Source of the DNA: Nonlabens xylanidelens
GTDB lineage: Bacteria > Bacteroidota > Bacteroidia > Flavobacteriales > Flavobacteriaceae
DNA: 64,000 bases
Assembly (NCBI RefSeq): GCF_002934445.1
Contig: NZ_PTJE01000008.1
Span: 62,001-126,000, forward strand
Direction of reading: 5' to 3'
The notes beneath the pieces are model-generated. The model was not told where the DNA came from. It saw nothing but the letters and a program-made list of their open reading frames with translations, and did no database searches. Of the stretch, positions 38,240-48,200 are shown piece by piece (position 1 is the first letter of the stretch; each line of letters begins with the position of its first letter). The position numbers were made by a program, and so were the translations under genes.

Positions 38240-38257
38240 AAATTAAAGTTATTAATA

Positions 38258-39226
38258 ATGAGTACATTTTTAACAGGAGATGCATTAAATGATGCAATTG
38301 ACTCCATTATTGTAGATGCGAAAAAATTCGTCTATATAACATCACCGTATATAAAGTTAGATAATCACTTTAAAGAGCGTTTTGATTTAATAAAAGGTGA
38401 TCCTAGTATATACCTTCAAATTTTATTTGGTAAAAATTAAAAAGACTTTTATCGCAGTATCAAGAGTAAGGATTTAGAGTATTTTAAATCATTTCCAAAT
38501 GTTTCCATAATATACGAACCTAGATTACATGCAAAAAGTTATGTCAATGAGACAGAAGGCATTATTACATCTATGAATCTATATGATTATTCTGCAGAGA
38601 ATAATGTTGAATATGGAATTGCATTCAGTGCTAAAAAATTAGTAGAAAGTGTATATGAAGATCACACTCTTCAACATATGACTTTACTAGAAGAAAGTGC
38701 ACATTGTATATTTATAAAACGTCCTGTTTTTAAAAAGGGGCTATTAGGATTGAAAAAGAACTATTTAAGATCAGAAGTTTTATTAGATATTTTTGATTCC
38801 TTTAAGCCTACAAGTAAAAATTATGAGAGGATAGTTTATCAAGATGTAGACATTGTTGAGCTAGATGAAAAAGATGCTGTTAAAAGTTTAAAATCGAGAT
38901 CTGAAAAGCGCAATGAAAGTGGAATTAAGCTATCTGAAAAAAAGAAGGAGGTGAAAACTATTCCATCAGCGAAAGAACAAAAACCAAAACATGGTTATTG
39001 TATTAGAACAGCTTCTCAAATACGATTCAATCCTGCACAACCACTTTCAGTAGATGCCTGGAGAGAATGGAATAAGTGGAAGAATTTAGATTTTGGCGAG
39101 AATTACTGCCATCTAACTGGAGAACTATCTAATGGAAAAACTACCATGCGTAACCCTATACTTAATTCTGATTACCAAAATGAAGATATTTGGAGTAATA
39201 GAAAAAAAAATAGTTTTTTTAAATAA
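38258..39226 (+). pseudogene. phospholipase D-like protein broken by one in-frame stop
   Basis: The frame from ATG 38258 runs to 39226 but has a TAA at 38438-38440 (codon 61); the sequence continues in the same frame with KDFYRSIKSKDLEYF. The PLD HKD-type motif is after the stop: RLHAKSYVNETEGIITSMN, with His, Lys and Asn in the HxK(x)nN spacing. The C-terminal part (about 240-322) is Lys-rich and ends PAQPLSVDAWREWNKWK. Without the stop it would be a 322-residue protein, possibly a nuclease-type PLD defence partner of AbiH 18 bp upstream. A restart at 38573 would give a fragment with the HKD motif cut. Confidence 0.75.
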
Positions 39227-39309
39227 AAGCTAGATAGTTGAAAAATACCGAACCAGATAATTAATAATTTGTTTGGAAGCTTGCTGTAAAGATTTAAATA
39301 ATTGAGAAA

Positions 39310-39323
39310 AGTTAGGGATGGGA
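39310..39323 (+). repeat. 14-bp direct repeat, copy 2
   Basis: AGTTAGGGATGGGA, identical to 37068-37081; the ATG inside it starts the small HsdS-like stub. Confidence 0.85.
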
Positions 39324-39485
39324 AAAAATAAAAAAGACAAACAAAAACTCACCGAGTTGCGCTACTGGTTTTTGTCTATATTAATGAATGATCAGGCACA
39401 AGTGAACTCTAGTAATGGTGGTGATGTAGATAGTGGTTTGAGTATGGTTCCTGAGGGAGATGGGGATTATAAAAAAGTGAAGTAG
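39318..39485 (+). CDS. C-terminal stub resembling a type I restriction specificity subunit
   Basis: 55 residues. LTELRYWFLSILMNDQAQVN matches the C-terminal ending of HsdS proteins, usually LxxLRDWLLPMLMNGQVxV. The recognition domains and coiled coils of HsdS are missing, so this is a fragment. It follows the PLD pseudogene and its first codons lie in the second copy of the 14-bp repeat. It may be untranslated. Confidence 0.5.
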   Translation: MGKNKKDKQKLTELRYWFLSILMNDQAQVNSSNGGDVDSGLSMVPEGDGDYKKVK

Positions 39486-39487
39486 AT

Positions 39488-40141
39488 ATGAATAGCATAA
39501 ATTTTGTTGAAACTACAAATGGTTATTGCCATCTGTATGTTATTGGAAAACAAGGTTCAGGTAAAACACAATTAATTAAAAATTTGTTTTTTACTGATAA
39601 TAAGGTAAAGAACGGAGATGATTTTGTACTTGTAAAACATGTGACAGATGGAAATCATTCTGTCAAGTTATCTATTGATGAAGTTTCTGTAAATTCTTTT
39701 GAAAATTTTACGGGCATTTATAAAGGTAAAGCAATTCAAATTTTTCTAGTTGTAATTAGTTCAGCAGAAGATCAAGAAAGTATACGAATAATTAAGAAAA
39801 GGTATCCAAATGCAATAGTTTACTTGTTTATACAAAACAAAATAGACTTAAGCTATAAGGCATATTTATTTAAATTAATGAAAGGCATTAGAGATGTATT
39901 TTATATTTCAGGGAATCTTGAACATGACTATCAAGGTATTCAATATATATTGGAAAATGCAATTATCAAGTCTAGTACAAATAGATTAGAATCGGTTAAA
40001 ACCAAAATTAAAAATAATTTACTCTCAAAGAAAACGGCCTTAGATATCGGTAAAAGTGATTTGACTAGCTTTTTAGAAATACCAGAATTATTTGAATGTG
40101 TCAATTTAGAATCTTTGATAGTTAACGTGAGTTCGATCTAA
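39488..40141 (+). CDS. small Ras/Roc-like GTPase, 3' end replaced by an insertion sequence
   Basis: 217 residues as now read. The P-loop is GKQGSGKT (20-27), an NKxD-type base-recognition motif is QNKIDL, and the C-terminal part (LESLIVNV) has leucine-rich character. Such proteins often link small GTPases to LRR domains (Roc-COR). The last five codons and stop come from the insertion sequence inverted repeat. Joining 40122-40125 to the sequence after 41144 restores about 18 codons (NINISTSLKSIDINDAIE) and a natural stop at 41197. So the gene was intact before the insertion. Its function is unknown; a role in defence or signalling is possible. Confidence 0.6.
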   Translation: MNSINFVETTNGYCHLYVIGKQGSGKTQLIKNLFFTDNKVKNGDDFVLVKHVTDGNHSVKLSIDEVSVNSFENFTGIYKGKAIQIFLVVISSAEDQESIRIIKKRYPNAIVYLFIQNKIDLSYKAYLFKLMKGIRDVFYISGNLEHDYQGIQYILENAIIKSSTNRLESVKTKIKNNLLSKKTALDIGKSDLTSFLEIPELFECVNLESLIVNVSSI

Positions 40142-41144
40142 GGAATTCTTACTTCAGGTAAAAATCTTTGGATATTTATGAATGGTTTGGACTCTAAGAA
40201 AGAATATGTAGTTAATCCAGTTACAAGATTTGCTATAAAATTATCGAATGATCTATGTCTGGAATGTTCGATGTAACAGGTATTTTTAAGCACATCATTT
40301 ATAGATTCAATTACAGCTCTTTTTCTTAGAATGACTCGATTCATAAACGCCATTTTTTTTTCATATTCTTTCTCATTTTGGTTACCAAATGAATGCCATC
40401 AATAAAAAGTTTATCAAATAGGTCTTTTCCTAAATAGCCTTTATTACCATATATTTTTCCAAAAACTTTATCGTGAAAAGTCTTATCCTTTAGTGGTTGT
40501 CTGTCGTCCACATTAGCCTTAGTAATAAGAAAATCAATGATTTTACCTTTATCATTTGAAATAAGATGAAGTTTAAAACCATAATACCATCCCATGGTTC
40601 CAAAGGTCTTTTCTGCAATGCCATCAAAAACTTGATGCTGTTTTTCTCTTTTTATGTGACATACTTTTAATGTTGTAGAATCAATAAAAGATATGCCTGT
40701 ACATTTGCCCAAACCATATAGTTTTAAGTAAACAGCTAAAGGTTGAACTAAACGTTTTTGTAGCTCAACAAATCGATTATACGATACACGTTTTGGAAAG
40801 TAGTCTTGCATATTCTTACACACATAAGTCTTGTAAAAGTCTTTGAGATTTCTGTAAGATTTTAAATGAAATAGAATCATAATAGTCATCACCTCACTAT
40901 CGGACATAGTAAACTTTCTTATCCTTGATTTTGTGATTTTATCAGTAGAAATGCCTGATTGCGCCACAACTTGATTATTTTCAAGCATGAAATCGTCTAT
41001 TTTACAGAAAATTTCAATAATTTTAAGATCAGAAATCATAAGAGAGTTTTTAGTTAATCAACTGTATTTCAGTATATTAACATGCTGATTATCTCTCTTT
41101 TTTCCTATAATAAATTAATATTTCTTACGTCGAACTCACGTTAA
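40122..41144 (-). mobile_element. IS982-family insertion sequence
   Basis: About 1.02 kb, bounded by the inverted repeats TTAACGTGAGTTCGA (40122-40136) and TCGAACTCACGTTAA (41130-41144). TTAA at both outer ends may be the duplicated target, and it is itself palindromic. The transposase is on the minus strand. It interrupts a GTPase gene. Confidence 0.85.
40138..41039 (-). pseudogene. IS982-family transposase, frameshifted at an A9 run
   Basis: The first frame (41039 down to 40341) gives 232 residues, including the DDE-type IS982 phrases GISFIDSTTLKVCH, GWYYGFKLHLISND and IIDFLITKANVDDR, and ends KMRKNMKKKWRL. The second frame resumes with VILRKRAVIESINDVLKN, the conserved IS982 C-terminus, to a TAG at 40138. 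The two meet at nine A residues (plus-strand T run 40353-40361). One extra A restores a single reading frame of about 300 residues. This may be a true mutation, or slippage on the A run may still make the full protein. Confidence 0.8.
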
Positions 41145-41199
41145 TATTAATATCTCAACTTCATTGAAATCCATAGATATTAATGATGCTATTGAATAA

Positions 41200-41546
41200 T
41201 TTAATGCTCTTAATATTTAAGCAAAAAGGAGTAATTTAATATTTAGCTGTTAATTATGGATTTCCCAAGTAGATTGTAGTTTAACTGTTAAAACAAGAAT
41301 CATTTTAAAGTACAATTTTCAGTGAGCTATATCACAAAGCTTGTGGAAGAGGAATTTGTACAATGTTAGATTAACGATTAAAATTTGTTAATGTTAAAAC
41401 AGTTTTTTAAAATAAGCTAGACAATAATTCATAGTTATAATAATGGATTCAAGATGATTATCGCTAAACTCTGTTTTTTTTATTAAAAATTTAACTTATT
41501 ATAATTGTTTTTTAGTGTGGTGTTATAGTAACTTTAATACTTTATT
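41200..41546. other. AT-rich region upstream of the pentanucleotide repeat
   Basis: About 350 bp with no gene I can support. A weak promoter-like pair (TTG at 41506-41508 and TAACTTTA at 41529-41536) would start transcripts just before the repeat, placing the repeat in the leader. Confidence 0.35.
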
Positions 41547-41676
41547 AAGCCAAGCCAAGCCAAGCCAAGCCAAGCCAAGCCAAGCCAAGCCAAGCCAAGC
41601 CAAGCCAAGCCAAGCCAAGCCAAGCCAAACCAAGCCAAGCCAAGCCAAACCAAGCCAAACCAAACCAAACCAAACC
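41547..41676 (+). repeat. pentanucleotide tandem repeat, 26 units (20 AAGCC, 6 AAACC)
   Basis: 130 bp of exact 5-bp units. AAACC variants sit only towards the 3' side (starts at 41627, 41647, 41657, 41662, 41667, 41672). The block ends 19 bp before the ATG of the lipoprotein gene at 41696. Tracts of this kind lengthen and shorten by strand slippage, a classical phase-variation device. Confidence 0.95.
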
Positions 41677-41695
41677 ATTGAGTCACCCAATTTTA

Positions 41696-42235
41696 ATGTT
41701 ATTAAGGAAATTAAGTTTCCTTACAATCTCTCTTTTTTTATTATTAGCATGCTCAGATAGTAAGGAGTCTTTCTTCTATCTAGGTAAATCCTTTACTTCT
41801 ATACCGATAAGCGAGTTTTCTAATAATATTAATTTTACTTTAATAAAAGTTCCTAATGAGTTTTTATTAAAGAATGAGAAGGATGAGCAGATAATTTCAT
41901 CTCTAAAGAATAATGATGTCTTTATATATGAGTTTTTAGCAAGTGATCAAACTAATATTTTAAAAACACGAACAGATCTTACTTACGATAAAGCAGTGCA
42001 ACATTTCTCACAAAATATAAGCCAAGATTTTATCGCGATTAATGAAAAAGGAGAAGAAGTTGTTTGTGAAGGTGTTATTCATGAAAGAACTTTTAATGTA
42101 AGGCCGCAACAAAGATTAATTCTACATTTTAAAAGACCTAATGATAGTCCAATCGTTAGAATCAATTATACAGATCGTTTATTTAATAGCGGTCTTATTA
42201 CGCATCAATTACTAAACAAATCAATAGAACTATGA
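41696..42235 (+). CDS. small lipoprotein, first gene of the giant-protein operon
   Basis: 179 residues from the ATG at 41696. A TTG six codons upstream would add only MSHPIL before the signal sequence. The lipobox is LLLACS with Cys19. The mature protein is beta-rich by composition and contains ISEFSNNINFTLIK; I recognise no family. It overlaps the 2253-residue protein gene by ATGA at 42232-42235, so it is translationally coupled to it. The pentanucleotide tract upstream should affect its expression first. A chaperone or anchor role for the giant secreted proteins is possible. Confidence 0.7.
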   Translation: MLLRKLSFLTISLFLLLACSDSKESFFYLGKSFTSIPISEFSNNINFTLIKVPNEFLLKNEKDEQIISSLKNNDVFIYEFLASDQTNILKTRTDLTYDKAVQHFSQNISQDFIAINEKGEEVVCEGVIHERTFNVRPQQRLILHFKRPNDSPIVRINYTDRLFNSGLITHQLLNKSIEL

Positions 42236-45200
42236 TTAGATTTGAATCTATCAGAACTAGTAAATCAACAAAAATGATTATTAGTTGTTTAGCCATTAAT
42301 TTAATATTTGCTGGTATTTATCCATCAGCAGCTTGGGCGCTCCCAGAAGGCCCTACACAACCAGAATTTAATAGTTTTACACCTATCGGTGCATCAGACA
42401 TGGTAGATTTGACTAGTGGGGATTTTAACTACAGTATACCAGTGATGGATGTTGGTGGTTATCCTTTGAGTTTAGGATACAGTAGTTCTACAAATTTTGA
42501 TAGCCCATCGAGTTGGGTAGGTCATGGATGGGATTTAAGTGCTGGACAAATTAATAGATCCATGCGTGTGGTACCTGATGATTTTGATGGAACTGATAAA
42601 ATCAAAACTAAAAATAACAAACGACCTGAGGAAACCTATGTACTAGGTGCTAATATACATCCAAGCGTGTCGGGTAATGATGCGTTAATACCTGTTCAGT
42701 TAAATTTGGGTTTAGCCTTGGAGTATAATAATTATAGGGGTTTATCCGTACTGCCATCGTTAGGTATTGCATTAAACATACATAATAAACTTTCACCTTC
42801 TCTTAATTTTGCTCCTACTAGTGCTAACGGCGTTTCTATAGGAGGTAATCTAGGGATATCTGCTATACCTGGTTTAACCTTAGGAGCAGGATTTAATTAT
42901 AATTCATTTCAAGGCTTTCAAGGTTTAAACACTTCAATAACTTCTAATGTTTCCGTTCCGTTTAAACAACGTAACGTCAACGCAAGTGGTTCATTTACTT
43001 CTAGATTAGACTTAGGAGCTCCCAAGAGTTTTACGCCCGCTTATAATTTAGGGTTAACTAATTTTTTAGGAAGGTTCGAAGTAGGCTCGGGAACTAAATA
43101 TTTGATTTTTGGAGCGCAGGCAGAAGTCTATGCGAGTGTTGCAGTTCAGCAAATACGTGACAGTTATATAGAAAGATCGTTTTCTGCATTCGGTTACAAT
43201 AATAATTATATGAACGCAGGAGATGGTATGTTAGACTTTACTCGCTCATTTGATCGTCCTGTAAATGCTAATACTTCTGTTTTACCTGTTCCACAACATA
43301 TGTTTGATATGTATAATATATCTGGACAAGGCTTATCAGGATCATTTAAACCGATGAAGTCTCAAGTGGACTATGTATTTGATCCTTTTGTAAGAAATGC
43401 CTCAAATGATATTCGAGGAGGCTTTGACTTTCTTGCAGGTCCAGATGGTGTTGGTGTTGCGGTAGAAACAAGTGGCTCTTTTTCTAATTCTGAATCTGGA
43501 AAATGGCCAGAAAGTGGTTTTCAATCACATTTAGACCCTGTTAATGTCGACCTTTTGAATCCTAACTTTAAAAGGCTGTATTTTAAAATGGTAGGTGAGA
43601 ACAGTTTAAAAAATGATTTAACAGTTACAGATGAATATATTACTGAAATTGGTGGAAAAAGCCCTGTAAATTTTGGATTGGCAAGTAACAAGGACATTAA
43701 TTGGGGGAAGTATAAAAAGTCTCCTAGTTCAGAAGGATCGGTCGCGCTAACAGAAAAAATTGTGCAAGAAGATAGGATACCAACAGGTAAGAGCATTCAG
43801 TCTATTAGCGTTTCAGAACTTCAAGATTACAATTCCGATTTATCGAGCGCAAATAACGAATATGCAAATCTTAATAAGGTTTTCTTGAATACTAATTCAA
43901 AAGACCATCATCAAGCAGGTTTTAGAATTACTGACGAGTCAGGATCTATTTACAATTACATCCAGCCCTTATATAATTTAAAGAATATTAATAATAGCTT
44001 CAGTGTAGGTTCTACAAATTTGACTTTTGATAATAGTCAGATCAGATATGACAACAGTGACCCCACTACATCAAATAATAAAGGGCAAGATCATTCTGTG
44101 CAACGCAAAGAAATACCAGCTTACGTACATACAAGTTTGATTAAAAGTGTATTATCCAGTGATTATAGAGATAGAAAGGGTGATGGAGCTTCTCCTGACG
44201 ATTTGGGTTCTTATACCTTATTTACTTATAAGAAGTCTACGACCCTTAGTAAGTTTAGAACTCCCGTACAATCGAATACAGCTAATTTTAATGAAGGATT
44301 AAACTCTCTAAAAGGAGATAACAAAGCCTCTTACAATTATGGGGAGAAAGAGCAAGCCTTTTTAGATCGGATTATTACAAAAACGCATGTGGCTTTTTTT
44401 GAATTGAATAATCCTATTACTGAAAAGCGAGAAGATAATCTAGCTCCAATCGACGAAAACGGTGGTGTAAATAATAGTAGTGATTCCAGATCTAGATATC
44501 TTAAAAGAATTTATTTATACAGTTTAAAACAGGCCGAGCAAATAGGATTGCTGGATAATACTAATTTCAATCCAGCTGCGGCTGCAGCAGCTCATCCAGG
44601 TATAAAACCACTTAAAACGGCGCATTTTGATTATGACTATAGTCTACAATCTAAGAGTGGAAATAACATTGGTCTACCCAATTCTGTAAGTAACAACGGA
44701 AAATTAACTTTAAAAAAGGTGTTTTTTACTTATGGATCTTCCGAAATGGGTAGATATACTCCATATGAGTTTGAATACAACCAAGATTCAAATTTTAATT
44801 ACCACCCTATGAACAAAGATGTTTGGGGAAATTACAAGCCGTTTGAAGGTAGTAACGCTCTTACTGACGTTGCTAGCAACACAGAGTTTCCATATACACC
44901 ACAGGATAAGCAATTGACTGATGGAGCAACAAAGGCCGATCAACTAGCCCAAAAATTTCTTTTATCAAAGATTAAACTACCAAGTGGTGGAAATATTAAC
45001 ATAGATTATGAGTCTGACGATTATGCTTACGTCCAAGATCAAAAAAACATGCAAATGTTTAGAATTGCTGGTGCTGGTTATGACAAATCCATTGCCAATA
45101 GTGATGTTAGTAACACTTCAGTACAACTTTACAATAATACTCTAGGAGCAAAGCAATACCTATACCTTGAATTAGACAAAAACTCTTTTGAAGACAGTAG

Positions 45201-48200
45201 TTTATCAAATAATGATTATTTAGAAGAATTTAGAGAAGAATATCTAGATGATTTAATGGATGAACCTTTGTTTTTTAAAACATTAATGAATGTCCACAGC
45301 GGTGGATTTAATGAGTACATTTCAGGATATATATATCTAGAAGATCCAGGTTCAATTAGCAATTCAAATTTTAATTTAATAGCTAATAAATTGTATGTAG
45401 CTATACCTATTAAGTTACCTACTTTGAATGGAAGAAATAATGGAGGTTCAGCACATCCTTTTTCAAAAGCAACATGGTTATACGGGCGTCACTACATGCC
45501 AGAAGTTGCATTTAATGGTCGTGAGTTATCAGCAGATTTAGGTTCAATTGGAAGCGTTGTGCGACGCGCTGCAGATACTTTTGAATCCTTATTAGAAATG
45601 TTCAGGTCACCTAATTCGTTGCTCAGAGAGGGTGGGTCTGGTGAAATTATGTACACCAATAAATCCTGGTTAAGACTTAGAGAGCCTAGTGGATTTAAAA
45701 AAGGCGGTGGAGCAAGAGTAAATAGCATTTCTGTAAATAGTAATTGGGATTTAATGACAGGTTCTTCAAATTCCGATATAGAACCTAAATATGGTCAAGA
45801 TTATAGTTATGTATCAGAAAATGGTTTATTTTCAAGTGGTGTGGCAACATTTGAACCTCATTTAAGTGAGGAAAACCCATTCATGCTTCCTTTTGAAGAT
45901 AGAGGTAGGAAAGTAGCTGGACTAGGTTCTGATAATTTTAGTAGTTTAATAGATAAATTTTTAGCTCCAGCTTCTTCAAACTATGTAAATGGTCCTATAA
46001 TGAAGGATTATTATCCTAATCCTTCAATTACTTATTCTAGAGTCACGGTAAAAAACCACAAACCAGAGAATCCTGATGCTACATCATCATTTACTCTTGA
46101 CGAGAAAGCTACCGGTAAAGTAGTTCATAAATTTTATACTTCCAGAGATTTCCCTACGATTCAAAAAAATAGTGTGTTAGATATCATTACACCACCTAGA
46201 AGCACACTTGATTTTGCAGCTGATTTAATAGGGGTTCCTTCAAATATAGTACAGACAGAAAGGTTGATAGCATCTCAAGCGTTTTATGTGGAGACAAATG
46301 ATATGAATGGCAAACCTAAGTCTCAAAGTGTTTATAAAGAAGGAGCAAGTGATGATCAATTTATCACTAAAACAGAATATAAATATCAGGTAGATGAAGA
46401 TGGACTGAATAATCAAGTCCTTCAAATCGATAAGAAAGGAAATATTGTTCAACAAGAGGTAGGAGTGGAATATGATGTGATCAATGATTTTAGATACTCT
46501 GAGTCTTCTTCATTCTCTGCGGGAATGGATGCAAATATTTATTTTACCGCTTTACCTCTTCCTCCATTTTTGTTTGTAACAGGTTTTGGGATGCCTAACA
46601 TCAGTAATTTCAATTCTCAAATGAGGTCTGTCGCTACAGCAAAACATGTCCATAGAACTGGTATATTAAAAAGTACTACCCTTTATGATCGAGAATCAAA
46701 AATATCCACAGAGCATCTTGCTTATGATTACTATAGCAGGAAACCTATCATTACTCAAGTAAATAATGAGTTTAATGATGTAATTTATAATATGGATATT
46801 CCTAGTCACTGGGTTCATGATGAGATGGGAAATAGTTCGTTTAATGATGGGATGGTTTTTGAACTAACTTATGCAAACAATAGATATAATTTCAAAAACG
46901 GCGCCACAAATACACTTGGCGAGAAATTAATCAATTTAGACTCTGGATTACAATACCTTATAAATGGAGATGAGATAAGGTCATTTTCAAATGGAGATTC
47001 TTTTTGGGTAGATAGTGTTGATTTGCTAACTGGCTCTTTAGATCTTATAAATAAGGCCGGTGAGTATATAGACAATTCAACGCTTGGTGGTACTCAAAAG
47101 TTTAAAGTTGTTCGATCTGCTTACGATAATAAACAGGCACAAGCCATTAGTTCTATTTCGCTTTCGCGAAATCCTATTAGAGATTTGACAACTGGAGCAT
47201 TACTTAATAAGTTACCTATTACTAGCGATACAAATAGCAATTTTGCCTTTAATGAATCTTATCAAGTCTATAATGCATCTTCAATCGAAATGAGTGATCG
47301 ATGGGATCCAGCATGTGAATGTGGCTTTGAAGAAATTGAAGAAGATTCTATTGGGCCTATTTATAATGATCCTGCAGGTCAATTTATAAATCCATATTTT
47401 AATAATCTCAAAGGGCAATACCGCCCGATAAAATCTTATGCATTTCTAACTGGTAGAGACTCAGATAATGAGGAGAAACCTATTTTGAGAACAGATGGAT
47501 TTTATTCAGATTTTGTGCCTTTTTATAATATAAATAATCAAACTGGTAAATGGGAAGCTACAGGAAAAGAATATCAATCGACAATTTCTGGGAGAAATTC
47601 ATGGACTTTTGCTTCTCAAGTAAGTAAAATAAGTCCTTACGGTCTGGAGTTGGAAAATAAGGATCCACTGGATACCCCTAGGTTTAGCTCAGCTATGTAT
47701 GGATTTAATAAAAAATTTCCTACTGCAGTAGCCTCTAATACTGAGTATAGGGAACTTGCTTTTGATAGTTTTGAAGATTATGATTATATAGAACATTCAG
47801 GTGAAGAACATTTTGATTTCACAAATGCATTGCACCAAACCGTGAATGCAGATGATGAATACATTAGCGATGTCTCCAATTTTTTTGATATTAAATTTCA
47901 CTTAACTGATCAGGCAGCACACACTGGAAAAACTTCTTTGGTGCTGAGAGGAGGAGAGCGTTACGGAATAGAAAAAAGCATGAAACCCTGCCCGAAAGGT
48001 AATCCAGGTGATGCACTGCGAAGAATTCTTAATTATTTATGGATGAATCGAGAGCTTTATGAAGATGGCTCATGTATTGATGAACCTTCAGATCTTTTTG
48101 CCGTTCCAGGCTTTAATGATTTACGCCCATTCATCGTTAACAATCCAGAAGGAGGAATACCAATTATATGCAATATTATTATTGATGAGGAAAGAGGAAT

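Noticed and set aside
41547-41676. CRISPR array
   Set aside because: The units are 5 bp and contiguous, with no spacers; no cas genes are in the window.
41515-41760. 81-residue frame with SQAKP repeats
   Set aside because: It is the translation of the pentanucleotide tract followed by the wrong frame of the lipoprotein gene. It matters only as a possible frame-fusion partner if repeat number changes.
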